Assembly: GCA_000750105.3 (NCBI GenBank) | Contig: JPHH03000029.1 | Location: 1-64,000 of the forward strand | Direction: 5' to 3' | DNA from: Tolypocladium sp. Sup5 PDA-1 | Lineage: Eukaryota > Ascomycota > Sordariomycetes > Hypocreales > Ophiocordycipitaceae | DNA: 64,000 bases | Shown: one piece after another, positions 21,470 through 32,787 of the stretch | Layout: each line of letters opens with the position of its first letter | How positions within the stretch are numbered: the first letter of the stretch is position 1 | Made by a program: the position numbers and the translations under genes | The notes under the pieces: model-generated | Database searches by the model: none | What the model saw: only the letters and a program-made list of their open reading frames with translations | Told to the model about the DNA's origin: nothing

Positions 21470-22496
21470 TTAGAGGAGGAGGGCGGCGAGGCCGGCAGCA
21501 GCGAGGATGCCAGCCGGAGCAACAGTCTTCTGGGGAGCCTGGACGATTAGATTAGCATGCTTGTAGCGTCATATAGGTGACTGAAGTACTTACGGCGAAG
21601 CCAGAGCTGGTGGAAGTTCCAGAGCCGCTGCCACCAGTGGTCTGGGAAGCACCGCCGTTGCCACCGCTGCCGCTGGTCTGAGTAGAGCCGCCGTTGCCGC
21701 TGGTCTTAGTAGCGCTGCTGTTGCCACCAGTGCCAGTCTCGGAGCCGGTGCCGGTGGGCGAGGCACTGCCGCCAGTGCCAGTCTCGGAGCCAGAAGCGCC
21801 GCCGGACTCGCCCGACTTCATGGTGGTGAGAGTGCGCACAATCTGCGAGCCGCCAGAGGTCTCGGTAGTGACGACGACGCCGCCGCCGTTACCACCAGTG
21901 CCAGAGCTCTCGGAGCCACCGCCGCCGCCGATGGTCGTGGTAGCAACAGGAGTGGTGATGGCCGAGCCGTCGGACGTGACGGTGCTGAAGATGGTGGAGA
22001 CCTTGCCGTCTCCAGAGCCACCGCTGCCGTCAGTCTTAGAAGCACCGCCGTCACTAGCGGTGCTGCTGCCGCTGCCTCCATTGCCGCCGCCCGTGGTAAT
22101 GACGACACCAGCACCTATGAGCCACTGTTAGAGACAGTGACTATCAACAACGTCAATTGGTTGACTCACCAGCGCAGACCTTCATGCCATAGTCGAGAAT
22201 CTTTGAGACGTCATCGGCGCTCTTGCAGATGGCCGTGGCGCAGTCGCGGAGACCGTAGGTGAAGTCCTTGTTGGCGCAGAGGCACTTGAGGTCGCCCTGG
22301 CCGCAGCCCAGCTCCTTGGCCTTCTCGGCGCTGTTCATGTTGTTGGCGCAAGTTTGCTGTTATCCAGAGTTAGGCCAGGTGTGAGCATGGGATTGAGAGC
22401 CAGGGAACAACTTACAGCGCACTGGGCGAGACCAGACAGGTCCTGGGCAGCGGCGACCGCAGCCAAGGTAGTGAGGGCGAGAATGGCAGACTTCAT
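21470..22496 (-). CDS. CFEM-domain, predicted GPI-anchored surface protein
   Basis: Four exons (22496-22416, 22356-22170, 22114-21594, 21538-21470; introns 59, 55 and 55 nt) give 285 aa. A signal peptide (residues 1-17, MKSAILALTTLAAVAAA) precedes a CFEM domain with all eight cysteines in register, including the Asp in GQGDLKCLC that serves as haem-iron ligand in characterised CFEM proteins. After it come about 170 residues of Gly/Ser/Thr-rich low-complexity sequence, a likely O-glycosylated stalk, and a C-terminal hydrophobic tail (APAGILAAAGLAALLL) fitting GPI attachment. Such proteins sit in the cell wall or membrane and act in haem-iron capture, adhesion or host interaction; which applies here is unknown. 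Each exon edge keeps the frame and uses a GTRAGT-type donor. Confidence 0.92.
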
Positions 22497-23767
22497 CTTG
22501 ACGGTAGTTGAGCTGAACGTGGTTCAAAAACTGAAGAATGGTTTAGTACCGAGGGCTGCAGAACGAGCGTGGTCAAGAGAAGAGAGGTAAGGAATGTGGA
22601 TGCAAGATAGAGATCTGGGTCAAAGATGTGTGGGGTTGAAATAAGACAGCTGATGTCAATGTGACGAGGCATCGGTAGCTGGCGTGATTCACAGCATGTT
22701 GCAGCGACTGACTCCCAGTACGTAAATACGAGAAATCCCGCGACGGAGTCCCGTGACCGTGACAGGAACGACACGACTGTGATTGTGTGAAGCCAAACAA
22801 GGGGCGGTGTGACGTGGTGAGGCAGGAGGCGAGTGATATCAGGCGAGCAAGCAAGCAAGCAAGCAGGCGCTCGTTGTATCCCCCGAGCCTCATATCGCCA
22901 GATCTCGCTCGCGGTCTTCGAGGGCGTGGAAAGGGCGCAGCGAGGCTGTTGGGGATGGATTGGGAATGCGGGCGAAAGGGAGAGGCAGCGCGAGGGTGGT
23001 TGAACTCACCTGTTGATGTTGACTGGCAGTGAGAGTCGTGAAGACGAGTCGCGAGAGTGCGAGGCGCTGGGCACAAGATGATGCTTTTCTTGATGGACGA
23101 GGCTTGTGTGCAGGTGAGAGAAGGAGGAAGAGAAGACGAGGCTAGGAAGGGTTTTTGGGGGGAGGTGGACGAGCGAGGAGCTTTATTTTGAAAAGCAAGG
23201 AAGGTGCGGCCGGAGGTGCAACTGCATCACCCGGTTGCCAGCTGGTGCTACCGAGTACCACCACCAGTAGTCCGTACACCACCACCACCTTGGCTCGGCT
23301 GGATCTCCAGCTTGCTTGCGGCAAGGTACCGCCCCCGCCCACACCCTGTTTTCCTCTTGGCGAGTCTCTCTAGTTGTGAGCTTGCCTGGCCAGGCTAGCT
23401 GGGGGCCTTTTCGACGCTATCTTGGTTGCTTGGGCGAGGCAGGCACTGCGTGCGCCAGACAAGGATGGCGGCACCTCGTTGCCCAGGCACTCGCTGCACG
23501 CTGGCGTAATAGCCCCGATGACAGCTGTTCGACTCGAACAGCCGAAGCTACCTGCTACCCAAGGTACGTGTGGACTACTGATTACAGCATTATGACCTCA
23601 AGGTTCTCTACAACATGGACACGCAGCGAAGCAGAGTCCTCTGGTCACAGGGCATCGACGTGGGGAGTGACTGTCGAGCCATCCCCGGATCTGAGTGAAT
23701 CAATGTCATAGCTGGTAATTGCAGTGGGGGTCGGCGAAGCACCGGATCTATCCGACGGCAAGGTTTC

Positions 23768-23795
23768 GCTGCTGCTGCTGCTGCTGCTGCTGCTG
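23768..23795. repeat. (GCT)9 trinucleotide repeat
   Basis: Nine tandem GCT/CTG units in intergenic DNA, followed by GGGCAG. On the minus strand a short open frame reads it as polyserine, but that frame has no other support. Confidence 0.95.
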
Positions 23796-25070
23796 GGCAG
23801 CCGCAAGAGACCGTAGAGCTGGGAATACATAGATGAGGTCAGATGCAACGGCCGCAGCGATGAGATACAGCTACGTACGTACGAGTACGCGCAACGTGAG
23901 GCGAGAGGCAGCCTCCGCGTGGTGACTGTGAAAAAGTGACTCGATGGAGGGCCGATGCCATGGCCAGAGATGTGCGGGCGCCATCAGCTGGAGCTGCCCG
24001 TGCGGTGTGCGGTGTGCCGACTCCCTCGGGCCTCATCAGTGGCCGTTGTCCTGCTGAAGTCAGAATGATGCGCTGGGCCTGGACTGTGGCCACAGGCAGG
24101 GTACCTGCTGGCGCAGTCGGGCAAGCAGGGCACGCAGGGCAGCGAGACAGGCCAGCGCAAAAAGCATGTTCGGCTGGGGTGGCCCAGGCGAAATGAGGTC
24201 TGAAGTCATTGCCAAGATGCGATCGATATGCACGCGGCAGTGGGCAATCTGTGTGGATCACCACCATCCGTCTCCACTCCACCTCGAGGTCCCCCCCAGC
24301 TGAGCCGCTGTGGCACAGACAGCCCCAACCCCCCCAAACCTGGCTTTCCCGTCGCGTCCCTGGCAAAAACACACGCGCGCTCCTTGCATAAGTTATTGTA
24401 CTTCGTACGATATGCATGTGCTGCCTGTCGCGAGCGCTCTCTCGTCTTTCTCAGATCAAGGGTCAATCGTAAAGGCAATTGAGGCGAACGTCCCCCCCCC
24501 GCGCTCTTGAGACTTGCGCCGACCTCCAGTCTCCACAGGCAAAAGCAACCAGACCGCCTAACAACAAACCCTGGCGGGAGATGAGAGATGCATGAGGATC
24601 TGCATCCGAGCAACCGACCATCGCCCACTCGCTTGGTCGGTCTACTCGTAGTTGGTTTGGTTGGGCTGGCTGGGCTACACCCGAACAGTTCCCCCGTTGT
24701 GGGGATCCTGGCTTGGAGGGAGCAGGGGTCGCAAGGCCGCTCGGCCCAGCCCTGCTCCCGATGACGAGGTTCCGCAGAGCCAGGCTGGAAGAAACCGAGA
24801 ATCGTCGCCATGGATATCCATGGGTTTTTCTTCAGGCACTTTCGAGAAATGCCCCCTGGAAGAGAAAGAGCCGTGCTTGCAATTGGGAGATGGATTGGAA
24901 ACTGCAAGTTCGATACTCCTCTTGGATACGGACTACAGAAGTCCTGACCGTTGTTTGTAGCTGCTCGAATGCCGACATGAGAGCTGCTTGTCTTCAGCAT
25001 CTGCCGCTGTGAGCCGCGCCGCATTGCTCCTTGGCGCAAGGCCTGGCCTGCTGTGCTCTGCACCAGGTGT

Positions 25071-25088
25071 TGTACTCGTACGAGTACA
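25071..25088. repeat. 18-nt perfect palindrome TGTACTCGTACGAGTACA
   Basis: The sequence equals its own reverse complement over 18 bases. It is the most perfect instance of a TACTCGTA-type motif scattered through the intergenic DNA of this window. Confidence 0.9.
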
Positions 25089-27641
25089 GATCCCATCCGG
25101 CGGCCGCCCGAGATAGGCGACCTGTCCGCCACTGCCATGCCACGTATTGTCGGGCCTTGTCCATCTGCCGCTGGCCTGCTGGTCAAGGACGTCGTGCGGG
25201 TGGCTGAAGAGTTCCGCCACAAGTGCAGCCCAGCCACACCGTCCTAGCGCCGCAACGTCACGGAGGGCGCGAGCTACCGATTCGAGCGAGGCTGGAAAGA
25301 GACGGCCATCTCCACACAGATACCGGAGGCCTACTGTACAGAAACGCAGCGCGCGAATCACTGGCCTTTTCGTTCTTGGCCTCGACGAGACCTGGAGTGG
25401 ACGAGGCTCGACAGGCTTGCAGCCCAGCAAGGTTCATCCAGCTACATAGGTCAAAGGTGAGGTCACAATGCCCGATCGAGCTGGCCCGAGATGGAAACTT
25501 CCCACACACCAGGCGTCGCCGATTGGCCAATGCGCCATGGATGGTTTTGGCTGGGAAGCTCTGTCCTGCTGAACCCCCGGCCTGTGCAGACAGGAGCGAC
25601 GATTGGCGACCAAGCGACGCCCCACATCCGCTCGCTGCCTTGAATTTGCATCAACAACAATAACAAGCCTGGACGCCCGGCATTCGCCTTCCTGGTTCAT
25701 CTGCAGTCACCGAGCAAGGCGACTGACTTGATTCATCGCCGACCAACCCCTGGATTGGCTTGCCGCTCTGCCGTCCCAGCATCTTCTGAAGGCCTGGTCG
25801 TAAGTTGTAACCGGTTGGCGAGCTCCTAGGCTAAGTACGAAGTACGAGGAGTCATTATTCAGTTGGTCCCCGCAGCGGCCTGGCCCTTGTCCAGCTGGAC
25901 GACAGACTCCATCGAAATGAGCAAAGGCGTCCAGGGGTGGCCGAGCCGACGGTGCGCCGTGACGTCGTCCACCAATCACCGCCTCCAGGTCGGGCATCCG
26001 CTCGTCCCAGCTTTGCCTGCCCAACCTCTGCAGCATCAACACCATCTTCCCAAGAATGACCCGAAGCGCTGCAGCTTCCACGTCCCGATCCGGACGCTGA
26101 GCAACCGAACCCAAGCCAAGCTCAACTACGGATAGCACTGCGCCAAAAACAGCCCCGTCAGATCCTCTTTCATCATCAGGCCGTCAAAGGTTCCCGTTAT
26201 CCAGCTCCCATCGGCCGACCCGAACGGCAATGGTTCTAGATGTCTTCCCGAGCGCCGTCCCTCAACTTGTCACTGAGTTGTTCGCCTTGCCTTGGCTCCC
26301 AAGCTGCAGTTTGCGCGTCGCCCACAATGCCCTTGTGTACGGCGTACAAAGCAGTACCGGTGCCACCGTCTTGCATCCTTGTACAGCAGCTAGTGCTGCG
26401 TTGGCAGCGGCAGCATGCATGATTGTTCGCCCCTCGTCATGTACGCAGATCGTCCCCTCGTTGCTCACTCAAGGATGCTCATTGGCACCTCTCTGCTACG
26501 CGGTCTACGGATTAGAGACATGCCTGGTCGAATTCTCTCTGAGACTTGGTGCTCATCTGTAGGAATCGTCTCTGCTCCGGTTGGTTACCTTGTACGCTGG
26601 GTATCAGATCCCCGAGACAGAGGTTATCGCGGAGCGTCGACCACAAGGATTCTCCAACAAAGGGTCACTGACCTAGGTACCAGATCATAACCCCAGCTCT
26701 GCGGCGTCACAATGCCACGTACCCCTCCCGACATATCACGAGTCGGGCTTCGTATCCGATACCGCGCCATGCATGTGCAACGTGCGGATCGCGCAGCCAA
26801 CCCGCCGTCCCTGTGCCAATGAGTGCTTTGATCCAACATGGCTCCTCAGCTGCCGACCAACTAGCCAGTGTGAACTACGGACTAGAGTTGGCATATTCCC
26901 AAGGCAGGTTGATCAATCTCGATGCCAGATGGTAGATACCAGCAACTTGTCGGCGATGAAGTATTGCTTGGCTGTGGCCATTGCATTGATGTACTACTCC
27001 GTGCTCGGTAGTCCGTACTCTCTCCGACAACGCTCTTGTACACCAGATGCTGCGTACCGGCTCTGCTCGCCACGCGTGACAACCGTTCGCGAGACCTCTG
27101 CTCTCTGGCCGGATTGGTTCACTGTTTTGTGCTCATGTGTTACATCTCACCCGCCTGTCTCGTTTCTCGTCCAATATCTCTCACTATCTAATCATACAGC
27201 AAAGGAAATTGCCTGTAGAACGCACGCACGTCACACGTACATGTCACTTGCATCGAATTGCAGTGTCGGCGGAGGCGTGAAGGAATACTTTATTGTATCG
27301 CTGACTGGAAATAAGGCATGTGCCATGATGCGAAACGTCTAGAGACTGGCATCCAGCTACCTCTCTAGCATGAAGACAAGAGAAAAACAATGCCCAAACG
27401 AACATGCCGTCCGTACAATAACCACCCATAACCTGAGCACAGGCAGTAACAAACACCCATTACATACGCGGGAGCACGCAGCCGGTCGACAGCGGACCGA
27501 CCCAATGCTCATCCAGACCCAAGGGAAACACCATCTGTGTTTCTTGCAATTTCCCGAACACGCTTGTCAATGCGTGCCATCATGCTCATCTCGTCAGCTG
27601 TCATTATGCTTATCCCCTGGGGGATCCCAGTCTCTACCTCC

Positions 27642-30551
27642 TTAGCCGCTGCACATGACGCAGGACTCGGGGTTCTCAATGCTGCCTGTGGAAGTCTTGT
27701 CAGTGTATCATCCTGCGTAGAAGCAATGTGGTCTCTTACAAGCCAGCACAGCGTCGGAGTAGATGTCTCGCTCACGCTCCCCGCTATCCTCGTCCTTGTC
27801 CTCAGACTGGTCGCCAGGACGCTTGCTGCCAGGCTCGGTCAGCTCCTCATCCTGGACCTTCTCAGAAGGCTCCGTGGGAAGAACCCTGGGGCTGTCGCCA
27901 TCATCGACATCAGCCTTCATGGTGGCAGGCTTGCTAGGCGAGGCCACAGCCCGAGGCTTGGGGTCAGTTCCCAAGGCAGGCGGCGGCGTCGTGCTAGGAG
28001 TCGGGATGCCATTGGAGCTGAGCGAGTTGCCAGCCTCCTCCTTCAGGTAGCTGGCTCGGGGAACGGCAGAGGGCGACGACATGTAGCTGGTGCCAGCAGG
28101 GGCCGTTCGCTTCTTGAGTGCCCTATCCCTGCCCACGTTGGTGTCAGCAACCTGCAAGGCCTGCTGGTCAACAGTGAACTGGATGGGAGCCGCGGCAGCC
28201 TGCGTGCGCAGGTAGTACATGCCCGTCTTCAGGCCAAGCTTCCAGCCGGCGAAGTGCATGCTGGTGATCTTGCCCATCGAGGGATCCTTCATGTGGATGT
28301 TGAGGGATTGAGACTGGTCAATGAAAGCACCGCGGTCGGCAGACATCTGCACAACCTGTCGCTGAGAAATCTCCCAGACGGTCTTGTACAGAGCCTTGAT
28401 GTCGGCAGGGATGTTGGGGATGTTCTGGATCGAACCGTTCTCAGAAATGATGCGGTTCTTCATAGCATCGGACCAGAGACCCATATCAACGAGGTCCTTG
28501 AGCAGCCATGGGTTAACGACCTGGAACTCGCCAGCGAGGACTCGTCGTTGGTAGATGTTGGAAGTGTAAGGCTCGAAGCACTCGTTGTTGCCCAAGATCT
28601 GAGACGTGCTAGCAGTGGGCATGGGAGCAAGGAGCAAGCTGTTGCGAATACCATGCTCCTTGACCTGCTCCTTGAGAGTCTCCCACTCCCACAGATCAGA
28701 GGGCTTGACATTCCACATGTCGAACTGAAGGATGCCCTCCGACGCGGGTGATCCCTTGAACGTCGAGTAAGGACCCTCCTCCTTGGCCAGCTGTACCGAG
28801 GCGGTCAGGGCAGCGTGGTAGATGGTCTCAAAGATCTGCTGGTTCAATTGCCGAGCTTCGGGAGACTCAAAAGGCATGCGCAGAGCAAGGAAGGCATCAG
28901 CCAGGCCCTGGACACCCACGCCAATGGGTCGGTGGCGCATGTTGCTGTTGCGCGCCTCCTGGACAGGGTAGTGGTTGACGTCGATGATCTTGTTGAGGTT
29001 GCGAACAACGACCTGGGTGACTTCATGCAGCTTCTTGAAGTCGTAGCACCCCTCGTTGTAGTCAACAAAGGCGGGCAGAGCCAAAGACGCCAGGTTGCAC
29101 ACAGCCACCTCGTCAGGAGCACAGTATTCGATGATCTCAGTGCACAGGTTGGAGCTGCGGATGGTGCCCAGGTTCTTCTGGTTGCTCTTTCGGTTGCAGG
29201 CATCCTTGTAGAGCATGAAAGGGTTGCCAGTCTCCGTCTGGGCTTCCAAGATGGAGTACCACAGCTTCTGGGCCCGGATGGTCTTACGACCTTTGCCCTG
29301 TTGCTCATACTTTTCGTACAGAGCCTCGAACTCATCGCCATAGCAATCAGCCAGGCCAGGGCATTCGTTGGGGCACATGAGGGTCCAGTCGCCATTCTTC
29401 TCGACACGCTTCATGAAGAGATCGGGGATCCACAGAGCAAGGAACAGGTCACGAGCACGAGCCTCCTCCTTGCCGTGGTTCTTCCGCAGATCGAGGAACT
29501 CGAAGACATCAGCGTGCCACGGCTCCAGGTAGATGGCGAAAGCGCCGGGTCGCTTGTTGCCGCCCTGGTCGACGTATCTGGCAGTGTTGTTGAACACCCG
29601 AAGCATGGGGGTGACACCGTTGGAAGTGCCGTTGGTGCCGGCAATGTAGGATCCAGTGGCACGGATACGGTGAACGTTCAGGCCGATGCCACCAGCCATC
29701 TTGGAGATCATGGCACAAGTCTTGAGGGTGTCGTAGATACCCTCTATGCTGTCCTCCTTCATATCGACAAGGAAGCAAGAGGACAGCTGGGCCTGGGGCG
29801 TGCCCGCATTGAACAGCGTGGGCGAGGCGTGGGTGAAGAACTTGCTGGACATGAGGTTGTACGTCTCAATGACACGCTCAATGTCGTCTCCCCAGATGCC
29901 GACGGCGACACGCATAATCATGTGTTGCGGGCGCTCAACAATCCTACCGTTGAGCTTGAGAAGGTACGAGCGCTCCAGAGTCTTGAAGCCGAAGTACTGA
30001 TAGTTGAAGTCGCGGTCATAGACAATGGCGGAGTCGAGCTCATCCTTGTGTCTCATGACGCACTCATAGGTCTCCGGGGAGATCATGGGCGACGGCTTGT
30101 CGTTCTTGGGGTTGATGTAGTGATACAGGTCGCTGACCACCGCAGACCATTGCTTCTTGGTCTGCTTGTGCAAGTTGGACACGGCAATGCGAGCCGCAAG
30201 GATGGCGTAGTCGGGGTGGGTGACGGTCATGTAAGCGGCGGTCTCGGCAGCCTGGTAGGAAGCTTCTGGTTAGCCGGCGTCAGAGATGGTAGAGAGAAGG
30301 CGTTACTCACGAGATCGTCCAGCTGGACAGTCGTCACACCGCCGTAGACACCAGAGATGACCTTCTGGGTGATGGCAACAGGATCGACGTGCTCCGTGTC
30401 CAGACCGTAACACAGCCTCGAGACACGGGCCGTGATCTTGTCGAACTGGACGCGCTCCTGACGCCCATCTGGCGGGGTGTCAGCTTGCTAGGGTCCGGCG
30501 TGGTCGAAGCATCACGGAACAATGGGACATACCGCGCTTTCTGACGAACAT
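27642..30551 (-). CDS. rnr1: Ribonucleoside-diphosphate reductase large subunit
   Basis: Four exons (30551-30533, 30468-30311, 30251-27740, 27685-27642) encode 910 aa of class Ia reductase, which makes deoxyribonucleotides for DNA synthesis. An ATP-cone activity site occupies roughly residues 1-90. Active-site elements are visible: NAGTPQAQLSSCF (Cys about 218), NLCTEIIEYCAPDEVAVCNL (Asn, Cys and Glu about 427-431; second Cys about 444), and GGNKRPGAFAIYLEPWHADV. The C-terminal tail ends CVMCSG, the shuttling redox cysteine pair, encoded by a separate 44-nt last exon. Residues about 750-870 form a variable S/T/P/D/E-rich linker. The first exon is only 19 nt (MFVRKR). It is divergent from the TatD gene. 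Family assignment is very secure; the splice sites restore conserved sequence at each junction. Confidence 0.97.
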
Positions 30552-30796
30552 AATGGCGAAGCGGCAACGTCGGCCGGTAGAAGTGGCGGGAGGGGAGGGA
30601 AGAAGAGAGGATGCAGAGCGTGAGGCGAGGGTCTTGTTGCTGCAAGTGTCGACCAGAGCACAGGCAGCTGCCACAATCCAGAAGAGCTTGAAGGGCTGTC
30701 GAGGTCTTGTCGATGCCGGTGCTGGGATCTGTAGAGTCAAAGGAAGAGGTGCGTGTCGAGGCGGGACCAAAGCTTTTAAGAGAGGCGCGTGTTTTG

Positions 30797-30809
30797 CACG
30801 CGCGACGCC
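30797..30809. promoter_or_regulatory. MCB-like element upstream of rnr1
   Basis: CACGCGCGACGCC lies about 245 bases upstream of the rnr1 start and contains overlapping ACGCG/CGCG cores like the MBF (Mbp1-Swi6) binding site that drives G1/S transcription of reductase genes in other ascomycetes. Function is inferred from the core and from the target gene. Confidence 0.35.
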
Positions 30810-31308
30810 AAACCGTTAGCGCGACAACAACGACTGCACGTCCCAGGAATCCATTAACGGCCTTGGCCCCGCGCAGCCTCAGGCCAAGCGTGAGCTGAGG
30901 ATCCGCCGCTCACTGCCCCCGGACGCCCTGGAATTGATGTCTCTCGGAGACCGACCGGGACTGCGAGTACGAATAGTTGCAGAGGACCTCGGAATTCCAG
31001 CAGATTGGTCCGTGGCGTGACGTCGCTGGTGCTGTTCCCGTCCCTTCTGTTTTTGGGGAGTCGCGCACCCCTGCAGGTTGCTTTACTGTACTCCGTAATG
31101 GCCTGCAGCTCACGCTGGCGCGCAGTCACGTGTGCCGCTCGACCATTATTAATTGTTTTTCTGCATCTGAAGCAGCTGTGCCACGTGATCAGATAGGCAG
31201 CATTGACCATCTCAACGGCGGTCCAATGAACATGAACACGAGATCTCACTTCAACGACTCTCAGATGAGTCAGGCCGTTGAGCGACTCCGTCAGATCGAA
31301 TGCCTGCA

Positions 31309-31316
31309 TATATAAG
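31309..31316 (+). promoter_or_regulatory. TATA box of the TatD gene
   Basis: TATATAAG stands 85 bases before the ATG at 31401, a typical distance in filamentous fungi. Confidence 0.6.
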
Positions 31317-31400
31317 CTCTAAATGTGTTTGAGGCGGCTTCATCATCGACTTTCATTTCACAATACCCCGGCTTTCTCGCGGTCGTTTCCAATCTCTGCC

Positions 31401-32709
31401 ATGACTGTGGCAGCTCAAGCAGCCGGCTCTGCGTCGGCAGTACCGTCTTATACTCCCAGATATGTTGATGTACGCTCCGTCACTACTTGCATTTCATAAA
31501 GGCATGATTTGTTGACACATTATCATCCAGTAGATTGGCATCAATCTGGCAGATCCGATATTTAGGGGCCGATATCATCGCTCGCAAAAGCACCAAGATG
31601 ACCTCGAAGCGGTGATAGGTAGAGCCCGTGAAGTTGGATGTACCAAGCTCATGGTGACGGGATCGGACTTTAAGAGCGTCCGAGACGCACTTAAGCTCGC
31701 TGAGGAATACCGTTGGTGCCCCAATTTGGTGCCATACTTTTCATCATCATCGCTCACCTAGTCCGCAGCCGGCACCGTCTACGCAACTGCTGGCATTCAT
31801 CCATGCAGTAGCGCAATATTCAGCTCAGCTGGACATCGACGCATGTCCGATCATACAACGCCGTGCGACCCAGACCCTTCAGCGCCGATACCCGAAGATC
31901 ACGCACCGGACCCCAAGAGGACGGCAAATATCATTGCCGACCTCACAGCTCTGCTGGCCGAGGCGAGGTCGTCAGGTCAGAAACATCTCGTGGCCATGGG
32001 CGAGTTTGGGCTCGACTACGATCGGCTACACTACTGTAACAAGGCTGTTCAGCTACATTCATTCGAAGCCCAGCTGAAAGTGGCCGCCTCCCTCGAACCG
32101 CAGCTGCCCCTCTTTCTGCACTCCAGAGCCGCACACTCCGACTTTGTGTCGCTTTTAAAAGGCGCCTTCGGAGACAGGTTAGAGAGGCTCGAGAAGGGTG
32201 GCGTGGTGCACAGCTTCACCGGCACGGCCGAGGAGATGCGCGAGCTGATGGACTTGGGACTCTACATCGGCATCAACGGCTGCGGTTTCAAGACGGCGGA
32301 GAACTGTGCCGTCGTCAAGGAGGTCCACCTCGACAGGCTCATGTTGGAGACGGACGGCCCTTGGTGTGAAGTGCGCCCTAGCCACGAGGGATGGAAGTAT
32401 CTGGTAGAGAAGAAGCCAGCGCAGGAACCCGTTGAAAACGGGACGGCCACGCCGACGGAGGGCCAGCCGAAGCAGCAGAGGCAGTCCAAGAAGAACCAAA
32501 AGAAGGAGCCCGAAGTGCCTGAGCGGTTCAAGGTAGTCAAAAAGGAGAAGTGGGAACAAGGTGCGATGGTGAAGGGTCGCAACGAGCCCTGCAACATTGA
32601 GCGCGTGGCCAAGGTAGTGGCCGGTATCAAGGGAGTCAGTGTGGAGGAGGTGTGCGAGGCAGCGTGGAGAAACACGGTCAAGGTGTTTGGGCTAGGACAA
32701 GAAAGCTAG
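31401..32709 (+). CDS. TatD-family (TATDN1-type) metal-dependent nuclease
   Basis: Exons 31401-31469, 31534-31711 and 31769-32709 give 395 aa. The TATDN1 signature IGINLADPIFRG follows the first junction; further metal-site blocks are ATAGIHPC, MGEFGLDYDR (Glu about 161), FLHSRAAH, GVVHSFTGT, LYIGINGCGFKT and LMLETDGPWCEV. These TIM-barrel enzymes are Mg2+-dependent 3'-5' exonucleases or endonucleases linked to DNA repair and apoptotic DNA breakdown. A Lys/Gln-rich insert of about 60 residues separates WCEVRPSHEG from the last conserved block. The second intron uses a GTTGGT donor with a GCAG acceptor; this choice restores EEYPGTVYATAGIHPC. Its 3' end is 78 bases from the convergent CHL4 gene. 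Confidence 0.9.
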
Positions 32710-32787
32710 ACGTTGATGACGGTGCATCGTTGGGTATCAATTGATAGAGCTAGAATACATTATGCATGACGACCATGAACTGAGGCA

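Larger units (their letters stand above)
22497..27641. other. 5.1-kb gene-poor region
   Basis: Lies between the 5' end of the CFEM gene and the 3' end of RNR1. Open frames up to 343 aa are present on both strands but overlap, lack conserved motifs and are not supported. It includes a (CTG)9 run, an 18-nt perfect palindrome and several TACTCGTA/GTCCGTAC-type motifs. I see no tRNA and no transposase remnant. Confidence 0.55.
30552..31400. other. Divergent promoter region of rnr1 and the TatD gene
   Basis: About 0.85 kb between the starts of two divergent genes. It holds the G1/S-type element near rnr1 and a TATA box near the TatD gene, both listed separately, plus a TACTCCGTA motif at 31090-31098. 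No additional gene is visible. Confidence 0.6.

Noticed and set aside
24206..25237. 343-aa open frame on the minus strand in the second gene-poor region
   Set aside because: No recognisable motif, mixed low-complexity composition, overlapped by several other frames, and no sign of splicing signals that would organise it.
27537..30347. Two long open frames (404 and 510 aa) antisense to RNR1
   Set aside because: They track the RNR1 reading frame on the opposite strand and have no motifs of their own.
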